From contig CAIOJR010000156.1 in assembly GCA_903858685.1 (NCBI GenBank), positions 1 through 44,254 of the forward strand: DNA of 44,254 bases, given 5' to 3'. The translations under genes and the position numbers were made by a program. This document shows positions 17,815-26,467 of the stretch, in pieces. Under the pieces are notes generated by a model. It ran no database searches. It had not been told where the DNA came from and saw only the letters and a program-made list of their open reading frames with translations. This DNA is from an uncultured Caulobacterales bacterium (GTDB lineage: Bacteria > Pseudomonadota > Alphaproteobacteria > Caulobacterales > Caulobacteraceae). Position 1 is the stretch's first letter, and each line of letters starts with the position of its first letter.

Positions 17815-18693
17815 ATGCCCAAGTCCGGCTTTGCGATGGTGTTGCACGGGGGCGCAGGCGCCCGTCGGTCACGCGATTACGCTGCGGAAATCCGCCATAT
17901 GCAGGGCCTGATCGAAGCGGGGCGCGACCGATTGAAAGGCGGCGCCAGCGCGGTGGAGGTGGTGGTGGAGACGATAGGGGCGCTGGAAGCGTCTGGGCTC
18001 TATGTGGCTGGACGCGGCGCCTCGCCCAATACCGCGGGGCGCTATGAACTGGACGCCAGCCTGATGGACGGCGCCACGGGTCTGGCCGGAGCCGTAGCGG
18101 CGCTGGAGGGATTCGCCAGCCCGATCTCCGTCGCTCAGGCGGTGATGCAACGTACGCCGCATGTCATGCTGGCAGGCGATGGCGCCAGCGCCTTTGCGCA
18201 GGCCAACGGGTTTGCGCCCGTGATCGACCCTGATCTCTGGTTCACGCGGGCGGGCGCCGACGAGAGCAATTTCGCGCCTGGCGCGCTGGCCCATGGCACG
18301 GTGGGATGCGTGGTGCGCGACCAGGAGGGGCGACTGGCGGCGGGCACCTCGACGGGCGGCGTGTTCAACAAGCTTCCTGGACGGGTGGGGGACACGCCCA
18401 TCATCGGGGCGGGGACCTTTGCGGACGCTCACGCGGCGGTGTCCTGCACGGGTCAGGGTGAATATTTCATCCGCGTCGCCGCCGCGGCCCAGGTGGCGCA
18501 TCGCATCCGGCTGGCGGGTCAGTCGCTGGAACAGGCCACAGCAGCCGTCTTGGCCCAGATCAAGGCGCTGGGCGGAGAAGGCGGTCTGATCGCCATCGAT
18601 GCGCGAGGCCAGGTCACCGCGCCCTTTGTCAGCGAAGGCATGAAGCGCGGCGTGCTGCACCCGGACGGCCGGATCGAAGCCGCCGCATTCTGA
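17815..18693 (+). CDS. Isoaspartyl peptidase / plant-type L-asparaginase
   Basis: A 292-residue Ntn-hydrolase precursor. LHGGAGA at the N-terminus, a GRGASPN-type loop near residue 67, the autocleavage site HGTVGCVV with Thr162 as the new N-terminal nucleophile, TSTGGVFNKLPGRVGDTPIIGAG near 180, and CTGQGEYFIR near 215 are all present. Family members self-cleave into alpha and beta chains and hydrolyse isoaspartyl dipeptides and asparagine. The loop usually reading NAGxG is changed to GRGASPN. There is no signal peptide, so it is cytoplasmic. It ends 53 bp before the acyltransferase gene on the same strand. Confidence 0.92.
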   Translation: MPKSGFAMVLHGGAGARRSRDYAAEIRHMQGLIEAGRDRLKGGASAVEVVVETIGALEASGLYVAGRGASPNTAGRYELDASLMDGATGLAGAVAALEGFASPISVAQAVMQRTPHVMLAGDGASAFAQANGFAPVIDPDLWFTRAGADESNFAPGALAHGTVGCVVRDQEGRLAAGTSTGGVFNKLPGRVGDTPIIGAGTFADAHAAVSCTGQGEYFIRVAAAAQVAHRIRLAGQSLEQATAAVLAQIKALGGEGGLIAIDARGQVTAPFVSEGMKRGVLHPDGRIEAAAF

Positions 18694-18746
18694 CGTGATG
18701 ACGCCGACGGGAGCAAACCTGGCAGGCCGATTGCAACGGCCTGGTC

Positions 18747-19847
18747 ATGACAAACCCGTCCGTCCAGAATCGGTACAGTTCGCTTCAGGCCCTTCGCGGC
18801 CTGGCGGCGCTGGCCGTGGTTTATCACAATACCAATTTCGCCCAGTTTGAGCTGACTGGCGCCAATAATCGCTTTCTGCCCGGCGCCAGTCTCGGCGAAC
18901 TGGGCGTGGATCTGTTTTTCGTCCTGTCCGGCTTTCTGATGGTGTCCACCACCTCGTCGCAAGCTGGCGGTCTGAAGGCTGCCGGGCGCTTCATCGCCAG
19001 CCGGGCCCTGCGCATCTATCCGCTCTACTGGATCATGGCGCTGATCTGGGCTGCGACCCTGATCCTGGCGCCTTATGCAGCCCTTGGACGTCAGGGCGCG
19101 GATCTGGTCTCCTCTCTTTTGCTGATCCCGGCCGCCGCAACGCCGCAACTGACCCAGGCCTGGAGCCTGGTGTTCGAGGTGTTCTTCTACCTCGTCTTCG
19201 GGCTGATGATGCTGACGCGACACCGCAAGGCGGCGCTGGCAGGTTGGGCCCTGTGGCTTGGCGGTTGCGCCCTGACCGGCTTTCGTCTGCCCACAGCGGC
19301 GGGCCATCTGGCAAGTAATCCGCTGGCGCTGGAGTTCCTGATCGGCTGCGGATCGGCCTATCTGTCGCAGCGCGGGATCCGTCATCCCCGGATTCTGCTG
19401 GTTTGCGGCCTCTGCCTGGCCCCGGCGGGAGAATATCTCAGGACGCGCCTGTCGTTTGACGCCAATCTGGCCGAGGGCCTGCGCGCCCTGATGGTGGGCG
19501 TCCCCGCAGGCGCCATCGTGCTCGGCGCCGTCGCCATGGAGCGCGCCGGTCGCCTGCGCATTCCCGGCTGGCTGGAAGCTCTGGGCGACCGGTCCTATGT
19601 GCTCTACCTCGTCAACAATCCTGTGGCCTGCCTTATCGCCGCAACCTTCATGACCGGGTTGGGCGCCAGTCCCTTGCGGGACGTCGCCCTGGCCGTCGGT
19701 GTCTTCGCCTTGACCTTTGTGGCGATGGAGCTGCTGCACCTCCATGCTGAACGCCCCCTGCTGGCGATGGCGCGGCGACGTCTGAGCCATGGGTCCACGG
19801 TCCGCGCGCCAGCCCCGGGTGCAAGGGTTTTGCGCCCGGCGGCCTGA
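18747..19847 (+). CDS. Acyltransferase-3 family membrane protein
   Basis: A 366-residue integral membrane protein. It opens with SLQALRGLAALAVVYHN, the acyltransferase-3 signature with the conserved Arg and His, followed by LGVDLFFVLSGFLM and RALRIYPLYWI. About ten hydrophobic segments can be seen. These enzymes O-acylate sugars of surface polysaccharides or lipids on the outer side of the inner membrane. With the WecG-type enzyme 14 kb upstream it could act on cell-surface glycan, but this link is only inference. The ATG at 18747 has a poor ribosome site, and downstream alternatives are not better. Confidence 0.9.
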   Translation: MTNPSVQNRYSSLQALRGLAALAVVYHNTNFAQFELTGANNRFLPGASLGELGVDLFFVLSGFLMVSTTSSQAGGLKAAGRFIASRALRIYPLYWIMALIWAATLILAPYAALGRQGADLVSSLLLIPAAATPQLTQAWSLVFEVFFYLVFGLMMLTRHRKAALAGWALWLGGCALTGFRLPTAAGHLASNPLALEFLIGCGSAYLSQRGIRHPRILLVCGLCLAPAGEYLRTRLSFDANLAEGLRALMVGVPAGAIVLGAVAMERAGRLRIPGWLEALGDRSYVLYLVNNPVACLIAATFMTGLGASPLRDVALAVGVFALTFVAMELLHLHAERPLLAMARRRLSHGSTVRAPAPGARVLRPAA

Positions 19848-19901
19848 TCTGCTATTGGGCGCTTCCTCTCTATTCATTTCCGCCTGAAGCCTTCCGGCGA
19901 C

Positions 19902-21110
19902 ATGCGGCCCTTAGCGAACGGCCGGACCATGGCGAGCGTGACGCTCGATCTTTCCCGCGCACCCGAAGCGCAGGCGCTCAAAGCCGCCTCACCCGCAGCC
20001 CCCGTCAATCTGGCGGGTCTGACGCGGGCGGAGCTTCAGGCTGCCCTGGTCGCATCTGGCCTGACGCCGCCGGAAAAGGCGCGGATGCGCGCCAACCAGT
20101 TGTGGCGCTGGATCCATCATTTCGGCGTCACCGACTTCGCCGCAATGACCGACATCGCCAAGGATCTGCGCGCAGGTCTGATGGCGCAATTCGTCGTGGC
20201 TCGGCCCGAGGTGGTGGAGCGCCAGATCAGCAAGGACGGCTCGCGCAAATGGCTGATCCGCATGGCGCCCGGCATAGAGGTGGAGAGCGTCTATATTCCG
20301 GGCGTGGGCCGGGCTGGCGCGCTTTGCGTGTCCAGCCAGGTGGGCTGCACCCTGAACTGCACCTTTTGTCACACAGGCACCCAGCCTCTGGTGCGTAATC
20401 TGACCGCAGCCGAGATCGTCGCCCAGGTGCAGATCGCGCGCGATGATCTGGCTGAGTGGCCCTCGCCCCGGGAAGAGCGTCGGCTGTCCAATATCGTCTT
20501 CATGGGCATGGGTGAGCCGCTCTACAATCTCGACAATGTGGCCGCCGCGATGGACATCATCTCGGATGGGGAGGGAATCGCCATTTCCCGCCGCCGCATC
20601 ACGGTCTCCACCTCCGGCGTCGTGCCCGAACTGACCCGGCTGGGCGACACGACCCAGGCCATGATCGCCATTTCGCTGCACGCCACGAATGATGCGCTGC
20701 GCGATATTCTGGTGCCGTTGAATCGCAAATATCCCATTGAGCAACTTCTGAACGGCGTTCGCGCCTATCCGGGACTATCGAATGCGCGGCGCGTAACCTT
20801 TGAGTATGTCATGCTGAAGGGCGTCAATGACACACCCGCTGAAGCGCGCGAATTGCTGCGCCTGATCAAGGGCATACCAGCAAAGATCAATCTGATTCCG
20901 TTCAATCCCTGGCCGGGTTCGCCTTATGAGTGTTCGGACTGGAAGACGATCGAGATTTTCGCTTCCATTCTCAATCGCGGAGGCTATGCCTCGCCCATCC
21001 GTACGCCGCGCGGGCGCGACATACTGGCGGCGTGCGGCCAGCTGAAATCAGAGAGTGAAAAGATTCGCGCCAGCGCGCGGCGGGCAGTTGAATCTGCATC
21101 TTCCGTCTGA
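19902..21110 (+). CDS. rlmN: 23S rRNA/tRNA adenine-C2 methyltransferase RlmN
   Basis: A 402-residue radical-SAM enzyme. The cluster-binding CxxxCxxC is C149-C153-C156 in [21 protein letters not shown] is near residue 202; the second catalytic cysteine (methyl carrier) lies in ILAACGQL near 375. It methylates A2503 of 23S rRNA and A37 of certain tRNAs using two SAM molecules. The N-terminus (about 35 residues) is an alanine- and proline-rich extension; an ATG at 19929 (MASVTLDLS) is an equally good start. Downstream of it a hairpin at 21201-21230 precedes the ACP gene. Confidence 0.96.
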   Translation: MRPLANGRTMASVTLDLSRAPEAQALKAASPAAPVNLAGLTRAELQAALVASGLTPPEKARMRANQLWRWIHHFGVTDFAAMTDIAKDLRAGLMAQFVVARPEVVERQISKDGSRKWLIRMAPGIEVESVYIPGVGRAGALCVSSQVGCTLNCTFCHTGTQPLVRNLTAAEIVAQVQIARDDLAEWPSPREERRLSNIVFMGMGEPLYNLDNVAAAMDIISDGEGIAISRRRITVSTSGVVPELTRLGDTTQAMIAISLHATNDALRDILVPLNRKYPIEQLLNGVRAYPGLSNARRVTFEYVMLKGVNDTPAEARELLRLIKGIPAKINLIPFNPWPGSPYECSDWKTIEIFASILNRGGYASPIRTPRGRDILAACGQLKSESEKIRASARRAVESASSV

Positions 21111-21200
21111 ATTCGCCACGAAAGGCTTGGGAAAAGCTGAAACTGGCGTCTTCGCCCTGTTTTCACCAAAGGCGGCGCCCACTAAGGTGCCTCTGAATTC

Positions 21201-21230
21201 ATCGCCGCCCGCCAAGGTCGCGGCGATTTT
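21201..21230 (+). terminator. Hairpin with short T-tract before the ACP gene
   Basis: ATCGCCGC (21201-21208) pairs with GCGGCGAT (21220-21227) around an 11-base loop and is followed by TTT. It lies 90 bp after rlmN and 19 bp before the ACP start. It may terminate rlmN or attenuate or shield the ACP leader. Confidence 0.45.
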
Positions 21231-21248
21231 AAAGGACAAGGATATTTC

Positions 21249-21485
21249 ATGGCGATCACCGCCGATCAGATTCTGGACGTCATCGCCGAAGAAGTGCCGA
21301 TCGAACGCGCCCAGCTGCTCCCCGAAGCCACGCTTGAAGCCCTGAACATTGCTTCGCTCGACATGATCAGCGTGATGTTCGCACTGGAAGACAAGTTCGG
21401 CGTCATCATTGAGCAGAATGACGTGGCGGACGCCAAGACTCTGGCCGACTTCATCGCTGTCGTCCAAAGCAAGAGCGCCGCCTGA
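21249..21485 (+). CDS. Acyl carrier protein with ASL in place of DSL
   Basis: A 78-residue acidic, helical protein of ACP type: EEVPIERAQLLPEATLEALNIASLDMISVMFALEDKFGV. The phosphopantetheine serine should be Ser36, but the usual Asp before it is Ala (ASL rather than DSL). Spacing to the L-x-M-I-x-V-M-F-x-L-E recognition helix is normal. Short ACPs of this kind usually serve a dedicated pathway rather than bulk fatty-acid synthesis. The ketosynthase gene starts 35 bp downstream, and the two are likely a functional pair. The pathway is not identified. Confidence 0.85.
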   Translation: MAITADQILDVIAEEVPIERAQLLPEATLEALNIASLDMISVMFALEDKFGVIIEQNDVADAKTLADFIAVVQSKSAA

Positions 21486-21520
21486 TCATCTTTTCCATCT
21501 GTTGAGTTGAGGGGACAGCC

Positions 21521-22750
21521 ATGGCCGACCGTCGCGTCGTCATAACGGGCATGGGCGCCATATCGTCGCTGGGTCAGGGGCTGGACGCCAACTGGACCGC
21601 GCTGGCCGAAGGGCGGAGCGGCATTGGCCGGATCAGCCGCAATATCGGCGAAGGCGATTTGCACCATTATGAGGGGCCGGCGGGGGTGGTGGCCTCTATC
21701 GACGCATCGGCTCTGGAAGCCAGGCTCGGCCCGCGGCCTCTGGCCCATCTCGACCCATTGGCGGCTTTTTCAGTGGTGGCCGGCCATGAGGCGCTGGTTC
21801 AGGCGGGGCTGATCGACCACAAGGTGCTCGAACGGCGAACGGCGCTGATCTGGGGCTGCGGCTCGGGCGGCAATCAGACGATGGAAGAGAGCTATGCCCG
21901 CAGCTTTCTCAAGGGCGCAGGCAACGTCCATCCCCTGACGATTCCCAAGCAGATGATCTCGGCGCCGGTCAGCCACCTGTCCATGCTGTTTGGCGTGCAG
22001 GGACCGGCCTTCACGGTCGCCTCCGCCTGCGCCTCGTCCGGCCACGCGATCGGCGAAGGATTGTGGATGCTCCGTTCCGGTCGGGCCGATGTGGCTGTTG
22101 TCGGGGGCGCCGAGGCCGCCCTGACCTATGGCTCCTGGCTAGGCTGGATTGCCCTGCGCGCCATGGCCGATGACGCCTGCCGTCCTTTTTCCATCAACCG
22201 CAAGGGGATGGTGCTGGGCGAAGGCGCTGCGGCCCTGGTGCTCGAGACCTATGAGCACGCTGCGGCGCGCGGCGCACATATTATCGCAGAACTGTCCGGC
22301 TATGGCGCCACGTCCGACGCCCATCACATCACCATGCCCCATGGGCGCGGCGCCGAGGCGGCGATTCGTGCGGCCCATGAGGATGCGGGCATAGGTCTGG
22401 ACACGCCGGTGTTGATCTCCAGCCACGGCACCGGCACGCCGCTCAATGACAAGGTGGAGAGTGCGGCTCTGCGTGCGGTCTATGGGGACAGTCTGGCGGC
22501 CAGCCGGGTCATCGCCACCAAGTCGTCCCATGGCCATTTGATCGGCGGCGCCGGCGCGCTGGAACTGGTCACGGGCATCCTCGCCCTGAACCATCGCATA
22601 GCGCCTGCCGTGCTTAACGGCCTGGGCGCGGACCCCGATAGCGCCGCACCTGTGGTGTGGGAAACGCAAGACTGCCCCTATGATGTACTGGTTTCAAATT
22701 CCTTTGCATTCGGCGGTCTTAATGCGGTTTTGATCGCAAAAAAGGTCTAA
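21521..22750 (+). CDS. Beta-ketoacyl-ACP synthase (KAS II/FabF-like)
   Basis: A 409-residue condensing enzyme with the KAS II triad: Cys170 in VASACASSGHAIG, His302 in SSHGTGTPLND and His337 in KSSHGHLIGGAGALE (with Lys334). It begins VVITGMGAISSLG and ends SNSFAFGGLNAVL, both family hallmarks. It extends acyl chains on ACP by decarboxylative condensation with malonyl-ACP. Placement right after a specialised ACP suggests a dedicated acyl chain (for example a modified lipid or a secondary metabolite) rather than housekeeping synthesis. No ketoreductase or dehydratase is adjacent, so partners must be elsewhere. Confidence 0.93.
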   Translation: MADRRVVITGMGAISSLGQGLDANWTALAEGRSGIGRISRNIGEGDLHHYEGPAGVVASIDASALEARLGPRPLAHLDPLAAFSVVAGHEALVQAGLIDHKVLERRTALIWGCGSGGNQTMEESYARSFLKGAGNVHPLTIPKQMISAPVSHLSMLFGVQGPAFTVASACASSGHAIGEGLWMLRSGRADVAVVGGAEAALTYGSWLGWIALRAMADDACRPFSINRKGMVLGEGAAALVLETYEHAAARGAHIIAELSGYGATSDAHHITMPHGRGAEAAIRAAHEDAGIGLDTPVLISSHGTGTPLNDKVESAALRAVYGDSLAASRVIATKSSHGHLIGGAGALELVTGILALNHRIAPAVLNGLGADPDSAAPVVWETQDCPYDVLVSNSFAFGGLNAVLIAKKV

Positions 22751-22906
22751 ACCTCAAGATGCGAAATGGTCCAACCTGTCACAATTGGTCTTTTTTCGCC
22801 ACATTTTAGCCACAGACTTTGCACCGAAGACAAGTTCGGGCAAACATTAAGCGATCCTGAATGGCCTATCGCTGCGGTGCACAATTAACAGAGGCGTGCT
22901 CAGGCC

Positions 22907-23572
22907 GTGGCAATGTCAGTTTCCATCTCATGCGATTTTGACGGCACCATCACCTGCGCCGACACGGTTGATTCCATACTTGAAGCCTTCGCCCTGCCTG
23001 AATGGCAGGACGTCGAGGCGGAATGGAAGGCGGGCCGAATCGGCTCGCGGGAATGTCTGGCCCAGCAAACAGCGTTGTTGCGCGTGTCGCCGTCCGAGCT
23101 TGACGGCTTCATTGACGACATCGCCGTGGATGCAGACGCCGCAGGCTTTTTTGACGACTGTGTGCGCCAGCTGACACCCGTCAGCGTGGTGTCTGATGGT
23201 TTTGACTGGGTGGTGCGGCGTGTCCTGTCGCGCATGGGCGTGCGCGGCGTGCCGATCGTGGCCAATCGTCTCGTCCATATGGGCGATGATCGCTGGTCCC
23301 TGCGCTTTCCTCATTCCGCGGCCAATTGCGGTTCCGGCGTCTGCAAGTGCGCCGTGGTCAATGCGCCGCAAAAGCTGGTTCATATCGGCGACGGGCGTTC
23401 CGACGCCTGCGTTTCCGACATTTGCGATGTGGTTTTCGCCAAGGGCTGGCTTCTGGACACGCGTCAGCGCAAGGGCCTTTCGTCCATTCCGTTCGAGACC
23501 TTCGCCACGGTGCGCGCCATGCTGCCGGAGCTGGATGTCATGACGCCTGCGGCGGCGCAGCGGATCGCCTGA
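22907..23572 (+). CDS. HAD-superfamily phosphatase (MtnX-like)
   Basis: A 221-residue HAD subclass IB phosphatase. CDFDGTIT supplies the nucleophile Asp10 and acid Asp12; VVSDGFDW near residue 100 supplies the motif-II Ser; HIGDGRSDACVSD near 162 supplies the motif-IV acids. The overall pattern (DFDGTIT...VSDGFD...IGDGxSD) fits MtnX/thrH-like phosphoserine-phosphatase relatives. In methionine salvage MtnX dephosphorylates hydroxyketo-methylthiopentenyl phosphate, but no other mtn genes occur here, so substrate is open. Start is GTG at 22907 or ATG at 22913; neither has an ideal ribosome site. A 156-bp gap separates it from the ketosynthase. Confidence 0.82.
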   Translation: MAMSVSISCDFDGTITCADTVDSILEAFALPEWQDVEAEWKAGRIGSRECLAQQTALLRVSPSELDGFIDDIAVDADAAGFFDDCVRQLTPVSVVSDGFDWVVRRVLSRMGVRGVPIVANRLVHMGDDRWSLRFPHSAANCGSGVCKCAVVNAPQKLVHIGDGRSDACVSDICDVVFAKGWLLDTRQRKGLSSIPFETFATVRAMLPELDVMTPAAAQRIA

Positions 23573-23612
23573 TCCAGCCCCTTTGCGTGGGCCTAGCCGG
23601 ACCTCTACCAAG

Positions 23613-24413
23613 ATGATCAAGAAGATTCCCGTCCTGCTGTTTCACGGGCTGACCGGCGCTCCGGCGGAGCTGCAGTCGGTTTCGCGCCATCTGCGGCGCG
23701 CCGGTTATGAGGTGGAAACGCCCATGCTGCGCGGACATGGCGTGGACGAGGCGACGCTTCTCAAAACGGGCTGGCGCGACTGGACAGCGGGCGCCGAGGA
23801 AGAACTCATGCGTCTGACGGCTGATGGCGGGCAGGCCATTGTCGGCGGCCTGTCCATGGGCGCGATCCTGGCCCTGTGGCTGGCCGAACGCTATCCGGAT
23901 CGGGTGCGCGGCGTGTTGAGCCTGGCCGCCACCTTCCGTTATGACGGCTGGGTCGTCCCGCCGGGCGTATGGTTCATGCCTATCGGCCGCTGGATCCCGG
24001 TCCTCAACACCTACCGCTTCATGGAGCGTCCGCCCTATGGGATCAAGGACGAGCGTCTGCGGGCGCGGGTGGAGGAAATGATGTTCTCCGGCTCCGTCAA
24101 GGATGCGGGCCTGCCCTATATGCCGGGAATGAGTCTCGTGGAGAATCTGGCCCTGGTGAAACGGGTCGAAAAGGACCTGTCCAAGGTCACGGCCCCGGTC
24201 TTTATCTGTCACGCGATGGAAGACGACATCACCCATGTGCGCAACGCAGAGCGGCTGGCCGAGAAAGTCTCTGGCCCGGTGACCAAGCTCTATCTGCACG
24301 ACAGTTATCATCTGGTCACGGTGGATCAGGAGCGGAACAAGGTGTCTCAGGCCTCGCTCGACTTCTGCAACAATCTCTGCGAGGTCGCAGAACCAGGCGC
24401 CGCCGCCGCCTGA
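23613..24413 (+). CDS. Alpha/beta hydrolase (carboxylesterase/monoacylglycerol lipase type)
   Basis: A 266-residue alpha/beta hydrolase. The oxyanion motif LLFHGLTGAP is at residues 8-17, the nucleophile Ser81 is in GGLSMGAI, an acid is in HAMEDDITH near residue 212, and the His is in HDSYHLVTVD near 238. This order and the HGxTG start match bacterial carboxylesterases of the Est30 type, which cleave short acyl esters. I prefer ATG 23613 (MIKKIPVLLFHG) to the upstream ATG at 23583 because the ten extra residues are not family-like. It is 40 bp after the HAD gene on the same strand. Confidence 0.88.
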   Translation: MIKKIPVLLFHGLTGAPAELQSVSRHLRRAGYEVETPMLRGHGVDEATLLKTGWRDWTAGAEEELMRLTADGGQAIVGGLSMGAILALWLAERYPDRVRGVLSLAATFRYDGWVVPPGVWFMPIGRWIPVLNTYRFMERPPYGIKDERLRARVEEMMFSGSVKDAGLPYMPGMSLVENLALVKRVEKDLSKVTAPVFICHAMEDDITHVRNAERLAEKVSGPVTKLYLHDSYHLVTVDQERNKVSQASLDFCNNLCEVAEPGAAAA

Positions 24414-24480
24414 GAGTGTCACACAGACCGACCTCAGGCGGTCATTGGTCGATGACAACGTTGCCAGTGGCGCGGTTTTC

Positions 24481-24508
24481 TTGTTCCGGAGGCCATCCGT
24501 CCTATACT
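24481..24508 (+). promoter_or_regulatory. Candidate promoter of the mcd unit
   Basis: TTGTTC (24481-24486) and TATACT (24503-24508) are separated by 16 bp, 33 bp upstream of the mcd ATG. Expected transcription start is near 24515, leaving a leader of about 25 bases. Confidence 0.5.
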
Positions 24509-24540
24509 CATCGCACGCGCCTGAATGGATGGGATAGATT

Positions 24541-26214
24541 ATGAGCCTTGCCGCCGCCGTTGACACCACCTCTGTCTCCACAGAAGGGCTGGACGGTCTC
24601 ATGACCGAGACGGCGGCTTGGGCGGCGGACTATGCCCGCTCAGCCACGACAGCCACGCGGGCCCTGGTGAGCCAGGGCGGAACGCTCGACCGCAAGCTTC
24701 TGGATGTCCATCAGCATGTGGTGCACGGCCTGGCCTGGGTGGCGACCTATGCTGAGCTTTTTCGGGAAGTGGGCGCATGGGCGGCGCGCCTGACCTCGGC
24801 GGGCCAATTGACGCAGACCGAAGCCCTTCTGATCCGTATCCTGTTTGCTGAATATACCGCCCAGCTTGTCGGCGGCGTGCCGATGAATCAGGGCGAGACC
24901 ATCCGTCCTTCCGATTTTGGCCTCAACCTCGCCGGTGGCGTGGCGACGCAGTGGCGCGCCCTGGCCTCGCAGGCGGACAAGTCGGCGCTGGCCGACAAGG
25001 TCGCCGTCGCCCAGGGACGCCCCACAGTCGAAAATGCGGGTCTGGATGAGACCCTGACCATGATCCGCGATCAGTTCCACGCCTTCGCTGAAGAGAAGGT
25101 GGTTCCCTTCGCCCATGGCTGGCATCTGCGCGATGAACTGATCCCGCTGGAACTGGTTGAAGAACTTGGCGAACTGGGCGTGTTCGGCCTGACCATTCCG
25201 GAGGCTTTTGGCGGTTCGGGCCTCGGCAAGACGGCCATGTGCGTGGTGTCTGAAGTGCTCAGCCGTGGCTATATTGGCGTCGGCTCGCTCGGCACCCGGT
25301 CCGAGATCGCCGCCGAACTGATCCTGACCGGCGGAACACGGGACCAGCAGGCCTATTGGCTGCCCCGTATCGCTTCCGCGGAAATCCTGCCGACGGCGGT
25401 CTTCACAGAGCCCAATACCGGCTCTGACCTCGGCGCCCTGCGCACCCGCGCCGTGCTGGCCGACGACAGCTACGCCATTACCGGAAACAAGACCTGGATC
25501 ACCCATGCCGCACGCGCGGATGTCATGACCCTGTTGGCGCGCACCGATCCGGATACGACCGACTATCGAGGTCTGTCCATGTTCCTGGCGCAAAAGCCGC
25601 GGGGGACAGAGAGCGAGTTTTTCCCGGCCCAGGGCATGAGCGGCGGGGAGATCGAGGTGCTCGGCTATCGCGGCATGAAGGAATACGAGATCGGCTTTGA
25701 CGGCTTTGCCGTGCCAAGGGAAAACCTGCTGGGCGGCATAGAGGGCCAGGGCTTCAAGCAACTGATGGCGACTTTCGAAAGCGCCCGCATACAGACTGCG
25801 GCGCGGGCCGTGGGCGTGGCTCAGGCGGCGATGGAGCAGGGGCTGTCCTATGCGCTGACCCGCAACCAGTTCGGCGGCCCGATCTTCCAGTTTCCGCGCG
25901 TCCACAACAAGATCGCCATGATGGCGGCCGAACTGATGGGCGTGCGCCAGCTCACCTATTTTGCGGCGGGCGAAAAGGATCAGGGACGGCGCTGCGACCT
26001 TGAGGCGGGCATGGCCAAGCTCCTGGCGGCGCGCGTGGCCTGGGCTGCGGCCGACAATGCGGTGCAGATCCATGGCGGCAATGGCTTTGCGCTGGAATAT
26101 CCGATCAGCCGCATTCTGTGCGACGCCCGCATCCTCAACATCTTTGAAGGGGCGGGCGAAATTCAGGCTCAGGTGATTGCGCGCAGGTTGCTGGAAGATG
26201 GCCGCAATGCTTGA
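24541..26214 (+). CDS. mcd: (2S)-methylsuccinyl-CoA dehydrogenase
   Basis: A 557-residue acyl-CoA dehydrogenase with an N-terminal extension of about 160 residues, as in Mcd of the ethylmalonyl-CoA pathway and unlike common 380-400-residue enzymes. Segments recalled from Mcd proteins include DVHQHVVHGLAWVATYAE in the extension, DQFHAFAEEKVVPFAHGWHL, AVFTEPNTGSDLG, GNKTWITHAARADVMTLLARTDP, and IHGGNGFALEYPISR. The catalytic Glu is in NIFEGAGEIQ near residue 541. The FAD enzyme oxidises methylsuccinyl-CoA to mesaconyl-CoA and passes electrons to ETF. The pathway lets cells without isocitrate lyase assimilate acetyl-CoA. It heads a probable three-gene unit with the HIG1 protein and the cobalamin adenosyltransferase. 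The other pathway genes (ccr, ecm, meaC) are not in this window. Confidence 0.9.
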   Translation: MSLAAAVDTTSVSTEGLDGLMTETAAWAADYARSATTATRALVSQGGTLDRKLLDVHQHVVHGLAWVATYAELFREVGAWAARLTSAGQLTQTEALLIRILFAEYTAQLVGGVPMNQGETIRPSDFGLNLAGGVATQWRALASQADKSALADKVAVAQGRPTVENAGLDETLTMIRDQFHAFAEEKVVPFAHGWHLRDELIPLELVEELGELGVFGLTIPEAFGGSGLGKTAMCVVSEVLSRGYIGVGSLGTRSEIAAELILTGGTRDQQAYWLPRIASAEILPTAVFTEPNTGSDLGALRTRAVLADDSYAITGNKTWITHAARADVMTLLARTDPDTTDYRGLSMFLAQKPRGTESEFFPAQGMSGGEIEVLGYRGMKEYEIGFDGFAVPRENLLGGIEGQGFKQLMATFESARIQTAARAVGVAQAAMEQGLSYALTRNQFGGPIFQFPRVHNKIAMMAAELMGVRQLTYFAAGEKDQGRRCDLEAGMAKLLAARVAWAAADNAVQIHGGNGFALEYPISRILCDARILNIFEGAGEIQAQVIARRLLEDGRNA

Positions 26215-26253
26215 CCCTCTGGCGCCCGCCGCGATTGAGACCTAGATAGGCGC

Positions 26254-26460
26254 ATGGGCACCTTCATAAACATCCTCATCGCGCTGGCGCTTCTGGCCGT
26301 TCTGGCCTCGCTGTTCATGGGTCTGGTGACCCTGGCCAGGGGGGGGGAATACGCCGCCGCCAATTCCAACCGCTTCATGCGCTGGCGGGTGAAAACCCAG
26401 GCAGTGGCCATCGTGCTGTTGATCATCGGGTTCATCTACAAGGCCTCGCATCCCGGATGA
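26254..26460 (+). CDS. HIG1-domain twin-transmembrane protein
   Basis: A 68-residue membrane protein with two hydrophobic helices (residues about 5-28 and 50-64) around a basic loop, NSNRFMRWRVKTQAVAIV. The GG.....S.R.MR.RV..Q pattern is that of bacterial HIG1-domain proteins, whose mitochondrial relatives assist respiratory supercomplexes, notably cytochrome oxidase. It is 39 bp after mcd and 7 bp before the adenosyltransferase gene. In alphaproteobacteria this gene commonly sits beside the adenosyltransferase, though no functional link is known. A short membrane adaptor role in respiration is an inference from the family. Confidence 0.85.
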   Translation: MGTFINILIALALLAVLASLFMGLVTLARGGEYAAANSNRFMRWRVKTQAVAIVLLIIGFIYKASHPG

Positions 26461-26467
26461 TCTGCCT

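Noticed and set aside
24417-24427. GTGTCACACAG resembling the repeat next to tRNA-Ser
   Set aside because: A single copy in an ordinary intergenic gap, no tRNA or integrase near; probably chance.
24640-26073. 477-codon open frame opposite mcd
   Set aside because: Shadow frame with typical His/Gly/Arg-rich composition; mcd is strongly supported.
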